Of a DNA stretch of 5,903 nucleotides, positions 1-5,629 are shown piece after piece (within the stretch, counting starts at the first letter, position 1; the number at the start of each line of letters is the position of its first letter). The stretch spans positions 1-5,903 of the forward strand of contig PQAQ01000234.1 of assembly GCA_003105305.1 (NCBI GenBank), given 5' to 3'. Source of the DNA: Candidatus Methylomirabilota bacterium. GTDB lineage: Bacteria; Methylomirabilota; Methylomirabilia; Methylomirabilales; Methylomirabilaceae. Position numbers and translations under genes: made by a program. Below the pieces are notes generated by a model that ran no database searches, was not told where the DNA came from, and saw only the letters and a list, made by a program, of their open reading frames with translations.

Positions 1-77
1 AAGGCCAGCAGTTCTTCTTGGGAAAATGACGTCGAGGGATTTGCGGTATCGAGCGCGATGATCCTGGGGTTGGGCAT
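1..77 (-). CDS. Type III polyketide synthase (chalcone/stilbene synthase-like), N-terminal fragment
   Basis: The minus strand reads from an ATG at 77-75 and stays open to the window edge, giving 25 codons. The peptide begins MPNPRIIALDTANPS and continues with FSQEELLA. This closely resembles the N-terminus of bacterial type III polyketide synthases (pattern 'PRI.A.GTANPP...SQEE.LA'), homodimeric thiolase-fold enzymes that condense malonyl-CoA units onto an acyl-CoA starter. The usual Gly of 'GTA' is Asp here. A strong Shine-Dalgarno, AGGAGG, lies at 90-85 on this strand, 7 nt before the ATG, which fixes the start. The catalytic Cys-His-Asn residues lie beyond the window, so function rests on the N-terminal signature only. 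A related ketoacyl synthase III is the main alternative. The gene is divergent from gcvT and shares no transcript with it. Confidence 0.72.
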   Translation of the reverse strand, partial: MPNPRIIALDTANPSTSFSQEELLA

Positions 78-98
78 GTGTACGCCTCCTATTTTTTT

Positions 99-127
99 AT
101 TCTTGTCTTATCGGGGATAGCTGTCAA
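99..127 (-). promoter_or_regulatory. Sigma70-type promoter for the divergent polyketide synthase gene
   Basis: On the minus strand a perfect -35 box TTGACA (127-122) is followed after 17 nt by AAGAAT (104-99), which matches the -10 consensus at 4 of 6 positions including the conserved second A and final T. The expected start of transcription would fall near 92, immediately before the AGGAGG ribosome binding site at 90-85, so the predicted leader is very short. The reading is from consensus only. Confidence 0.5.
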
Positions 128-173
128 GCAATTATTCGGATCCTCGCTGTGGGTCGTTCGGATCACATTTCCC

Positions 174-202
174 TTGACAACGATCCCATCATATTGAAAG
201 AT
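174..202 (+). promoter_or_regulatory. Candidate promoter for the gcv operon
   Basis: A perfect -35 hexamer TTGACA at 174-179 is followed after 17 nt by AAAGAT at 197-202, a weak -10 (3 of 6 matches, keeping the second A and final T). It would give a leader of about 140 nt before gcvT. No glycine riboswitch is visible in that leader: the conserved glycine-aptamer core sequences are absent. The weak -10 could mean that an activator is needed, but that is inference. Confidence 0.3.
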
Positions 203-277
203 CGCCGCATATTTTTGAGGTGAGCGTCCTCTTGATTTCCCGCCGATCACACCAACACATACGTGCTGATTCGATGA

Positions 278-289
278 TGTCACATGACA
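278..289. promoter_or_regulatory. Small palindrome upstream of gcvT, possible operator
   Basis: TGTCA-CA-TGACA is a perfect 5-bp inverted repeat with a 2-nt spacer, 58 nt before the gcvT start and downstream of the candidate promoter at 174-202. Short palindromes of this size can bind dimeric regulators, but they also occur by chance. No known regulator consensus is matched convincingly. Confidence 0.2.
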
Positions 290-347
290 AACACCAGCCA
301 TCGCCTCGCCTCGCGCCGGCGCCGTTGCCGATGCCAGAGGCCGGCAG

Positions 348-1460
348 ATGAGCGCAGCGACCGGATCCGTTAAGCGTACCCCGCTGTTCGAGACGCATCG
401 GCAACTTGGCGCCAGGATGATCCCCTTTGGCGGCTGGGAGATGCCGGTGCAGTATGCCGGGATACTGGAGGAACATCGGGCGGTGCGGGAGCGGGCAGGG
501 TTATTCGATATCTCACACATGGGAGAGATCGAGATCGGGGGAGTCGGTGCCCTGGAAGCAGTTCAACGCCTGACCTCCAATGATGCTTCGCGGTTATCTG
601 TTGGAGAGGTGCAATACTCCGTTCTTACGACGCCGGAGGGGACATTCGTGGACGATATCACCGTGTATAAATTTGCGGATGATCGCTACTGGCTGACGGT
701 AAACGCCGCGAATATCGAGAAGGACGTTGCCTGGGTCAGAGACCACGTCGGGTCGGTCGTCGAGGTCAGGAATCTCAGTGATGATATTGCGCTGTTGGCG
801 ATCCAGGGACCCAGAGCGCGGGAGATACTGCAGAAGCTGACATCTGTCGAGCTGAGCAAGCTTCAATACTACTTCTTTATCGAAGGGGATGTTGCCGGTA
901 TCCGCAGTTGTATCTCTCGGACAGGTTATACCGGTGAGGACGGCTTTGAGATTTACATCCCTCCGCAATATGCGAACGCTCTCTGGAACACCCTTCTTGA
1001 GGCAGGAGCGCCGGCGGGTCTGCAACCCTGCGGTCTTGGCGCCCGCGACACCTTGCGGCTTGAGGCCAAGATGGCCCTGTATGGTCAGGATATCGACGAC
1101 CGGCATACGGTGTTGGAAGCGGACCTCGGCTGGATCGTGAAGCTGGAGAAGGGGGCGTTCATCGGCCGTGAGGCGCTGGCGAGGCAGAAGGCAGAGGGGA
1201 TCAAGCGGAAACTGGTGGGGTTCGAGATGTTGGGTCGGGGGATTGCCCGTCCCCATTATGCGATAGCTAAAGAAGGTAACCGGATTGGCGAGGTGACCAG
1301 CGGCGGCCCCGCGCCCTCGCTCGAAAAAAATATCGGGCTGGGATATGTGGCGGTGCAGTACGCAGCGATCGGAACCGAATTTGATATCGTGATTCGCGAC
1401 CAGCCTGTGACCGCAAGGGTCGTTCGCACACCTTTTTATAAGCGGCAAAGGTATTCATAG
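348..1460 (+). CDS. gcvT: Aminomethyltransferase, T-protein of the glycine cleavage system
   Basis: The 370-residue product has the normal length for GcvT. It takes the aminomethyl group from lipoylated GcvH, releases ammonia and makes 5,10-methylenetetrahydrofolate in the cytoplasm. Family signatures appear in order: RTPLFETH (10-17), [10 protein letters not shown] (27-36), LFDISHMGE (52-60), the Asp pair of the folate site in VDDITVYKF (101-109), VNAAN (118-122), IQGPRA (152-157), [14 protein letters not shown] (190-203), [19 protein letters not shown] (228-246), FIGREAL (271-277), [18 protein letters not shown] (317-334) and the C-terminal RTPFYKR (360-366). The ATG at 348 is preceded by AGAGG at 336-340 with 7-nt spacing, and the family's N-terminal motif starts nine residues later, so the start is secure. 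It is the first gene of the gcv operon, followed after 88 nt by gcvH. Long antisense frames across it are shadows of GC-rich codon usage. Confidence 0.97.
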   Translation: MSAATGSVKRTPLFETHRQLGARMIPFGGWEMPVQYAGILEEHRAVRERAGLFDISHMGEIEIGGVGALEAVQRLTSNDASRLSVGEVQYSVLTTPEGTFVDDITVYKFADDRYWLTVNAANIEKDVAWVRDHVGSVVEVRNLSDDIALLAIQGPRAREILQKLTSVELSKLQYYFFIEGDVAGIRSCISRTGYTGEDGFEIYIPPQYANALWNTLLEAGAPAGLQPCGLGARDTLRLEAKMALYGQDIDDRHTVLEADLGWIVKLEKGAFIGREALARQKAEGIKRKLVGFEMLGRGIARPHYAIAKEGNRIGEVTSGGPAPSLEKNIGLGYVAVQYAAIGTEFDIVIRDQPVTARVVRTPFYKRQRYS

Positions 1461-1503
1461 TTCAATGTTCAAAGTTCAAAGTTTCGAACCTTGCGCCTTG
1501 AAC
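1460..1503. repeat. GTTCAAA heptamer repeat with hairpin potential in the gcvT-gcvH gap
   Basis: Three tandem 7-bp units, GTTCAAT, GTTCAAA and GTTCAAA, run from the last base of the gcvT stop codon to 1480 and are followed by a degenerate fourth unit GTTTCGA. An imperfect palindrome AAGtTTCGAAcCTT lies at 1479-1492. The inverted copy TTGAAC at 1498-1503 could pair with any of the three GTTCAA units. Similar 'GTTCAATGTTCAAAG' strings are, from memory, a recurrent intergenic element in several environmental bacterial genomes. The contrast with the 1-nt and 4-nt overlaps elsewhere in the operon suggests a later insertion or expansion, or a spot for transcript processing. This is inference. Confidence 0.55.
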
Positions 1504-1548
1504 CATTAGCGGTCAACTGTGAACGGTGGACCTTACGAGGAGGGGATC

Positions 1549-1935
1549 ATGGTCCCTGAGGGGCTGTATTATACCAAAGCGCATGAATGGGTAAAGGTTG
1601 AGGGGGATCGTGGACAGATCGGGATCACTGACTTTGCCCAGAGCCAGCTCGGTGACATCGTATTTGCGGAGTTGCCGCAGGTGGGGAGGAGCCTGCGCCA
1701 GATGGAGCCGTTCGGCGTCGTGGAGTCGGTGAAGGCCGTCTCCGACCTGTATTGCCCGCTGACCGGCGACGTGCTGGAGGTCAACTCTTCACTCGAATCA
1801 CATCCGGAGCAGATCAACGCCGACCCCTACGGAGGGGGATGGATCATCGCGGTTAAGATCGCCGATCCCAATGAGCTGAAGAATCTGATGACCGCTGATG
1901 AGTACAGGGCGTTTCTGGCGGCGGAGGATCATTGA
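1549..1935 (+). CDS. gcvH: Lipoyl carrier H-protein of the glycine cleavage system
   Basis: The 128-residue product is the mobile lipoyl carrier that shuttles the aminomethyl intermediate from the P-protein to the T-protein and the electrons to dihydrolipoamide dehydrogenase. It is a single lipoyl-type beta-barrel domain. The N-terminus PEGLYYTKAHEWVKVEG (3-19), GITDFAQSQLGDIVF (25-39) and the lipoylation motif VESVKAVSDLY (58-68) are all present; Lys62 is the modified residue. The C-terminal Gly-rich GGGW (95-98) and the MTADEYRAFL stretch (114-123) are also typical. I chose the ATG at 1549, not the in-frame GTG at 1519, because a perfect AGGAGG lies at 1538-1543, 5 nt before it, and the family starts here. 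Its TGA stop shares one base with the gcvPA start codon, implying translational coupling. Confidence 0.97.
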   Translation: MVPEGLYYTKAHEWVKVEGDRGQIGITDFAQSQLGDIVFAELPQVGRSLRQMEPFGVVESVKAVSDLYCPLTGDVLEVNSSLESHPEQINADPYGGGWIIAVKIADPNELKNLMTADEYRAFLAAEDH

Positions 1936-3284
1936 TGCAGTACATCCCGAACACGGAGGCCGATTGCCGCGCCATGCTGGATGCCGTCGGCGTCCGGTCG
2001 AGTGAGGAACTGTTTGCCGATATCCCCTCGAAGCTCAGATTGAAGCGGGGATTGAATCTGGCGCCGCCGCTGTCGGAAACGGGACTCCAAAGGCATATGC
2101 GGGGGTTGGCCGATAAGAATGCGGATGTCGATCGATACGCATCGTTCCTGGGGGCCGGCGCCTACAATCACTTCATCCCTGCCGCCGTCTCCCATCTGGT
2201 ATTCAGGTCGGAGTTCTATACCGCCTACACACCGTACCAGCCGGAGCTGTCGCAAGGGACACTGCAGGCGATCTACGAGTACCAGACCCTCATCTGCCAG
2301 CTTACCGGCATGGAGGTCGCCAACGCATCGATGTACGACGGCTCCAGCGCCTTGGCCGAGGCGATCCTGATGGCGCACAGAATCAACGGACGGCGGGAGG
2401 TCGTGCTGCCCCGGTCCGTGCACCCGGAGTACCGGTCGGTATGCCGCACCTACGTGAGTACGCTCGGCCTCCAGTTGCACGAGGCGCCTTACACGGACCA
2501 GGGCGCCACCGACCTGAAAACGGTCAGAGCCGCAATATCGAACCGTACCAGCGCCGTTGTGGTCCAGAGCCCGAACTTTTTCGGCGTTCTGGAGTCGTTG
2601 GACGAGCTCGCGGAGGTCGCGCACAGGGCTGGGGCGCTCCTGATCGTCACTGTGGCTGAGCCGGTGTCGTTCGGCATCGTCCGATCTCCTGGCGAGAGCG
2701 GGGCGGATATTGTTGTGGGAGAGGGCCAGCCGTTCGGCAATCATCTCAACTTCGGCGGTCCCTACCTCGGCTTCTTTGCCTCGAAAGACGCCTACCTCCG
2801 CAATATGCCGGGTCGCCTGGTCGGACAGACGACGGATAAAGTCGGCCGACCAGGTTACGTTCTGACGCTGGCGACGAGAGAGCAACATATCAGGCGGGAG
2901 AAGGCGACGTCCAATATCTGTACGAACGAAGGGCTCTGCGCCCTGGCTGCGACCGTTCACCTCTCGCTTCTGGGGCGGGTGGGGCTCAGGGAGCTCGCGC
3001 TATTGAACCTTCGCAAGACGGCCTACGCCAAAGCGGCGATCTCCGCGCTCCGCGGTTGCGAGCTTCGCTTCACAGGTCCTACCTTCAATGAGCTTGTGGT
3101 GCGGGTCAAAAGAGGAACCCCGGCTCAGGTCAATCGCGCACTGCTTGCCAAGAGGATTATCGGCGGCCTGGAGTTAGGCCGTTTCTATCCGGAGTTGTCG
3201 GATTGTCTGCTCATCTGCGTGACGGAGCAAAATAGCCGCGAGGAGATCGACGCGCTTAGCAAGACGATGGGGAGTGGGCGATGA
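1935..3284 (+). CDS. gcvPA: Glycine dehydrogenase (decarboxylating) subunit 1, P-protein alpha subunit
   Basis: The 449-residue product corresponds to the N-terminal half of a fused P-protein and pairs with GcvPB to form the PLP enzyme that decarboxylates glycine onto lipoylated GcvH. Conserved blocks are [12 protein letters not shown] (71-82), [21 protein letters not shown] (98-118), [14 protein letters not shown] (130-143), [11 protein letters not shown] (157-167), QSPNFFG (211-217), GEGQPFG (262-268), [10 protein letters not shown] (273-282) and [12 protein letters not shown] (321-332). This subunit lacks the PLP-binding lysine motif, which sits in GcvPB, as expected. The ATG at 1935 overlaps the gcvH stop (TGATG) and has GGAGG at 1923-1927 with 7-nt spacing; a TTG directly before it is not needed. 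The 3' end overlaps gcvPB by 4 nt. The length is normal for the family. Confidence 0.97.
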   Translation: MQYIPNTEADCRAMLDAVGVRSSEELFADIPSKLRLKRGLNLAPPLSETGLQRHMRGLADKNADVDRYASFLGAGAYNHFIPAAVSHLVFRSEFYTAYTPYQPELSQGTLQAIYEYQTLICQLTGMEVANASMYDGSSALAEAILMAHRINGRREVVLPRSVHPEYRSVCRTYVSTLGLQLHEAPYTDQGATDLKTVRAAISNRTSAVVVQSPNFFGVLESLDELAEVAHRAGALLIVTVAEPVSFGIVRSPGESGADIVVGEGQPFGNHLNFGGPYLGFFASKDAYLRNMPGRLVGQTTDKVGRPGYVLTLATREQHIRREKATSNICTNEGLCALAATVHLSLLGRVGLRELALLNLRKTAYAKAAISALRGCELRFTGPTFNELVVRVKRGTPAQVNRALLAKRIIGGLELGRFYPELSDCLLICVTEQNSREEIDALSKTMGSGR

Positions 3285-4807
3285 CGGAGGAGGTGCAACG
3301 TTCAGGCGACGTAGAGGAGGGGGTCGGTACGCCGGGACTCATCTTCAACGAGCCGCTCCTGTTTGACCAGGGATCCAAGGGGCGAGTGGGCTGCACGCTC
3401 CCCGAGTGCGACGTCCCCGAACTGAAACCGGAGCGGCTGTTGCCCAAGAAACTGCTCCGACAGGACATTCCCGGTTTTCCTGAACTGTCCGAGGTCGAGG
3501 TGGTCCGGCATTTCACCCGGCTATCCCAGCACAATTACGGCGTCGATCTCGGGTTCTATCCGCTCGGCTCCTGTACCATGAAGTACAACCCAAAGATCAA
3601 TGAGGAGGTGTGGCGGCTGCCCGGCTTTTCTCGCGCGCATCCATACCAGCCTCAGAGTCTGATCCAGGGCGCCCTGGAACTGATGTACGAACTGGAGGCG
3701 CTCCTGGCCGAGATCAGCGGGATGGACCGGGTGTCACTCCAACCGGCCGCCGGCGCCCAGGGTGAAATCCTGGGCATGATGTTGATTCGGGCCTATCTGG
3801 AATCACAGGGACGGCCGCGGAAGCGGGTCCTGGTCCCCGACTCGTCCCACGGCACCAACCCGGCCAGCGCTGCGATCTGTGGCTATCAGTGCGTTCAGAT
3901 CAAATCCGGTCCGAGGGGCAGGATAGAGTCGCAAGCAGTGGCCGATGCGATGGATGAAGACGTGGCCGCCATCATGATTACCAACCCCAATACCCTTGGG
4001 CTCTTTGAGGATCAGATCGCGGAGATCGCAAAAATCGTCCACGCCAAGGGTGGGCAGGTCTACTGCGACGGCGCTAATCTGAATGCCATCATCGGCATAT
4101 CGAGACCGGGCGACATGGGGGTTGATGTCCTGCACTTCAACATGCATAAGACGTTTGCCGTTCCGCACGGGGGCGGCGGGCCTGGTGCGGGGCCGGTGGG
4201 TCTCAAGGCCCATCTTGCGCCCTTCATGCCGATTCCGGTTGTCGAGAAGAAGGGGAAGCGATTTGTGCTGAATGAGGACCTGCCGTCAAGTGTCGGCAAG
4301 GTCCGGGCCTTCTACGGGAACTTTGCGGCGCTGGTCAGAGCCTACGCGTACATCCGCTCGCTGGGTCCATCGGGACTGCGCCGCGTAGCTGAGGTGGCCG
4401 TACTCAATGCCAACTATATCATGAGCCGGCTCAAGGATACCTATCATCTTCCTTACGATAAGTTCTGCAAACACGAGTGCGTCTTCTCCGATGCCCGGCA
4501 GGCGCCACACGGCATCCAGACCCTGGATATCGCGAAGCGGCTGATGGATTACGGCTTTCATCCCCCGACGATCTACTTCCCCCTTATCGTCAGGGGCGCG
4601 ATGATGATCGAGCCGACCGAGACCGAGACCAAGGAGACGCTGGATCAGTTCATTGCCGCCATGAAGCGGATCGCCGAGGAGGCCGAGCGCGATCCGGAGC
4701 TGCTCCGATCCGCCCCCCACAAGACCAAGGTCTCGCGACTTGATGAGGTCAAGGCCGCCCGCCAGCCGAATCTGCGTTGGAGGGGGAAAGGATCTCGTTT
4801 ACCCTAA
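3281..4807 (+). CDS. gcvPB: Glycine dehydrogenase (decarboxylating) subunit 2, P-protein beta subunit
   Basis: The 508-residue product is the catalytic, PLP-bearing half of the split P-protein. Signatures are [13 protein letters not shown] (92-104), [10 protein letters not shown] (154-163), [12 protein letters not shown] (186-197), [11 protein letters not shown] (232-242), [10 protein letters not shown] (261-270, with the conserved Asp263) and the PLP-lysine motif FNMHKTF (286-292), where Lys290 forms the Schiff base. It is followed by the glycine-rich loop [12 protein letters not shown] (296-307), YFPLIV (432-437) and IEPTETE (443-449). The start ATG overlaps the gcvPA stop as ATGA and has a GGGGAG Shine-Dalgarno at 3269-3274. 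The product is somewhat longer than many GcvPB proteins (about 480-490), owing to an acidic N-terminal lead of about 18 residues and a basic C-terminal tail; neither looks damaging. It is the last gene of the operon; dihydrolipoamide dehydrogenase does not follow. Confidence 0.97.
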   Translation: MTEEVQRSGDVEEGVGTPGLIFNEPLLFDQGSKGRVGCTLPECDVPELKPERLLPKKLLRQDIPGFPELSEVEVVRHFTRLSQHNYGVDLGFYPLGSCTMKYNPKINEEVWRLPGFSRAHPYQPQSLIQGALELMYELEALLAEISGMDRVSLQPAAGAQGEILGMMLIRAYLESQGRPRKRVLVPDSSHGTNPASAAICGYQCVQIKSGPRGRIESQAVADAMDEDVAAIMITNPNTLGLFEDQIAEIAKIVHAKGGQVYCDGANLNAIIGISRPGDMGVDVLHFNMHKTFAVPHGGGGPGAGPVGLKAHLAPFMPIPVVEKKGKRFVLNEDLPSSVGKVRAFYGNFAALVRAYAYIRSLGPSGLRRVAEVAVLNANYIMSRLKDTYHLPYDKFCKHECVFSDARQAPHGIQTLDIAKRLMDYGFHPPTIYFPLIVRGAMMIEPTETETKETLDQFIAAMKRIAEEAERDPELLRSAPHKTKVSRLDEVKAARQPNLRWRGKGSRLP

Positions 4808-4816
4808 TTCCTACTC

Positions 4817-4843
4817 CCTCAACCCTATGCTCTGCTTTTGAGG
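4817..4843 (+). other. Weak hairpin after the gcv operon
   Basis: CCTCAA at 4817-4822 can pair with TTGAGG at 4838-4843 across a 15-nt loop, beginning 9 nt after the gcvPB stop. There is no following U-tract, so it does not qualify as a Rho-independent terminator. I found no clear intrinsic terminator for the gcv operon anywhere between 4808 and 4942; termination may be Rho-dependent. Confidence 0.25.
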
Positions 4844-4898
4844 TGCGGATGATGCGGCGGGCGCTGACTATGATTTCGACACAGATACAATAGCTTGA

Positions 4899-4944
4899 GA
4901 AGCGGTGTAGCGGTTTTGACATCCCAACAGGGGTTAGCCGCTTC
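4899..4944. repeat. Nested inverted repeat at the 3' end of the small minus-strand gene
   Basis: AGCGG (4909-4913) pairs with CCGCT (4938-4942), enclosing a second stem ATCCC/GGGGT (4921-4925 and 4930-4934) with an AACA loop. A competing partner GAAGCGG (4899-4905) matches CCGCTTC (4938-4944) over 7 bp. On the minus strand this structure starts directly after the stop codon of the 66-residue gene. It lies between two convergent genes, so it could help end or protect either transcript, but there is no U-tract on either strand. Confidence 0.35.
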
Positions 4945-5143
4945 ATGCTGCTTTGTGTTTCGCAATGAACTCGCGAACCGCTGGAACGAGCTCCGTGGGA
5001 ACTTCCATGACCGTTTGATCTAGCATCTCAAGTGCTGCCTCGTCTTCGGCTACCGCTTCTTCCTCTGACTGCGATTCATAGTAAGCCAACACTATTTTTA
5101 CCCACTCCAAGTTCCAGCCCGGTGGAAATGTGCTTTGCTTCAT
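4943..5143 (-). CDS. Small acidic antitoxin-like protein, function unknown
   Basis: A 66-residue protein begins MKQSTFPPGWN, has a strongly acidic middle QSEEEAVAEDEAALE (25-39), then DQTVMEVPTELVPAVREFI (42-60) and a basic end AKHKAA. The overall pattern ('FPPGW...V..VL..YE.Q.EEEAVAEDEA...QTVMEVP.ELVPAVRE.IAKH') resembles a family of short hypothetical proteins I recall from cyanobacteria and other environmental bacteria, often near toxin-like genes. I cannot name the family and assign no function. The start is supported by AGAAGGA at 5157-5151 on this strand, 7 nt before the ATG. It has no signal peptide or membrane segment. By eye the stretch is less GC-rich than the gcv genes, which fits acquisition from elsewhere. 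It is convergent with gcvPB. A possible broken partner lies 2 nt upstream. Confidence 0.75.
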   Translation of the reverse strand: MKQSTFPPGWNLEWVKIVLAYYESQSEEEAVAEDEAALEMLDQTVMEVPTELVPAVREFIAKHKAA

Positions 5144-5145
5144 TG

Positions 5146-5262
5146 TTATTTCCTTCTGCGACGGCGATACGCGATGAAAGGCTTGCCGCGTAGTTCATAT
5201 GCGGTGATTAACGCACTCAACTGATTCAACGTTGTGACAGTAGCGGTATCTGATAGTGTTGC
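5146..5262 (-). pseudogene. Possible remnant of a gene upstream of the small acidic protein
   Basis: On the minus strand a 38-codon open stretch begins just after an in-frame TAG (5265-5263), reads ATLSDTATVTTLNQLSALIT, AYELRGKPFIAYRRRRRK, and ends with TAA at 5148-5146, only 2 nt before the start codon of the 66-residue gene. The composition looks protein-like (hydrophobic-polar alternation, then a basic tail) and the tight spacing is operon-like. There is no ATG or GTG in frame, only a TTG at 5229-5227 without a visible ribosome binding site. It may be the C-terminal remnant of a decayed gene, or a tiny gene whose start codon was lost. A chance open frame is a serious alternative. Confidence 0.3.
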
Positions 5263-5414
5263 CTATGACGGAACTGGTGTCGCGACCGGTGCGCGCCGCC
5301 TCTATCCAGGGCGAATGTCAGCGCTAGGTCGATCTGTTTGTTCGGGTGCCGGTTTGCGTTGCCATCCATGTATATGTGACGCGCGGGTCGAATCGCCGCG
5401 CATGCGGACCCCGC

Positions 5415-5467
5415 TCTTGCGCAATTTATATTGACAGTCGGAATGGGGCTCACTACATTCTTGCGCA
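5415..5467. repeat. Two identical 9-bp direct repeats around the pgm promoter
   Basis: TCTTGCGCA occurs at 5415-5423 and again at 5459-5467, 44 nt apart, each centred on the palindrome TGCGCA (the first is inside the 8-bp palindrome TTGCGCAA). One copy lies just upstream of the -35 box and the other begins at the last base of the -10 box and covers the expected transcription start. This is the geometry of paired operator sites for a repressor; a 44-nt period is about four helical turns. The binding role is inference. Confidence 0.4.
5431..5459 (+). promoter_or_regulatory. Sigma70-type promoter of pgm
   Basis: A perfect -35 box TTGACA (5431-5436), a 17-nt spacer and TACATT (5454-5459, 4 of 6 matches to the -10 consensus) form a good promoter. 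An AT-rich stretch AATTTATA lies directly upstream at 5423-5430. Transcription would begin near 5466, giving pgm an unusually long leader of about 160 nt that contains inverted repeats and a short ORF. Confidence 0.55.
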
Positions 5468-5468
5468 G

Positions 5469-5543
5469 AACATGAAAAAACCCGGCCGTTCGCGGCGGAT
5501 AGGCATCTAGTGTGACCGGGTGCAACGGCAGCAGTTTCATGTT
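5469..5543. repeat. Nested inverted repeats in the pgm leader
   Basis: An outer perfect 9-bp repeat, AACATGAAA (5469-5477) with TTTCATGTT (5535-5543), encloses ACCCGG (5480-5485) with CCGGGT (5516-5521). Inside these, GCCG-TTCG-CGGC forms a small tetraloop hairpin at 5485-5496. GCCGTT (5485-5490) could instead pair with AACGGC (5524-5529), so at least two exclusive folds are possible. Read on the minus strand, the GC-rich segment ends in CCGGG followed by six Ts (5480-5475), resembling an intrinsic terminator for leftward transcription. Confidence 0.45.
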
Positions 5544-5581
5544 TTGGATCGCAGGTGATGCGAATCGAAGGGGAGGTGTTG

Positions 5582-5629
5582 ATGGCCAAGGCGCTGAACC
5601 GGTTCGCCTGTGGAGGACCGACACGATGA
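5582..5629 (+). CDS. Short leader ORF overlapping the pgm start
   Basis: A 15-codon frame, MAKALNRFACGGPTR, has a strong Shine-Dalgarno (AGGGGAGG, 5569-5576, 5 nt before the ATG). Its TGA stop overlaps the pgm ATG as ATGA (5626-5629), and the pgm ribosome binding site GGAGG (5612-5616) lies inside it. An in-frame ATG at 5558 would lengthen it to 23 residues, but with a poorer site. The peptide has no known function. If translated, it would couple pgm translation to its own. The alternative is that the ribosome site and frame are coincidental. Confidence 0.35.
   Translation: MAKALNRFACGGPTR

Larger units (their letters stand above)
5144..5625. other. Gene-poor region between the small protein and pgm
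   Basis: This 482-nt stretch has no convincing intact gene. Its left third may hold a decayed minus-strand gene (5146-5262). The middle (about 5263-5414) shows nothing I can interpret; open frames there on both strands have unprotein-like composition rich in Arg, His, Cys and Pro. The right part carries the promoter, direct repeats, nested inverted repeats and short ORF that make up the leader of pgm. Confidence 0.6.

Noticed and set aside
217..231. GAGG/CCTC hairpin upstream of gcvT
   Set aside because: A 4-bp stem with a 7-nt loop is too short to distinguish from chance.
89..520. 143-codon minus-strand frame across the gcvT start
   Set aside because: It overlaps the gcvT N-terminus and the promoter region, has a Cys/Ser/Arg-rich composition and no visible ribosome binding site.
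594..1448. 284-codon open frame antisense to gcvT
   Set aside because: It mirrors the codon structure of gcvT, its composition is unlike a folded protein (many Arg, His, Pro), and the sense strand carries every GcvT motif.
1519..1548. GTG at 1519 as an extended gcvH start
   Set aside because: The added ten residues fall on the Shine-Dalgarno sequence AGGAGG at 1538-1543, which serves the ATG at 1549; H-proteins begin at the latter point.
1929..2960. 343-codon open frame antisense to gcvPA
   Set aside because: It is a shadow of GC-rich codon usage, very rich in Arg and Gln, with no recognisable domain, while the sense strand encodes a full GcvPA.
5234..5434. 66-codon plus-strand frame starting with GTG
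   Set aside because: It has no ribosome binding site, a Cys/Arg-rich unprotein-like sequence, and its end lies in the pgm promoter.
5475..5521. Rho-independent terminator for leftward transcription (GC-rich stem then six Ts)
   Set aside because: The stem is only 5-6 bp with a loop of about 30 nt, or a 4-bp tetraloop hairpin with a mismatch, and there is no confirmed minus-strand gene to its right. It is reported as an inverted repeat only.
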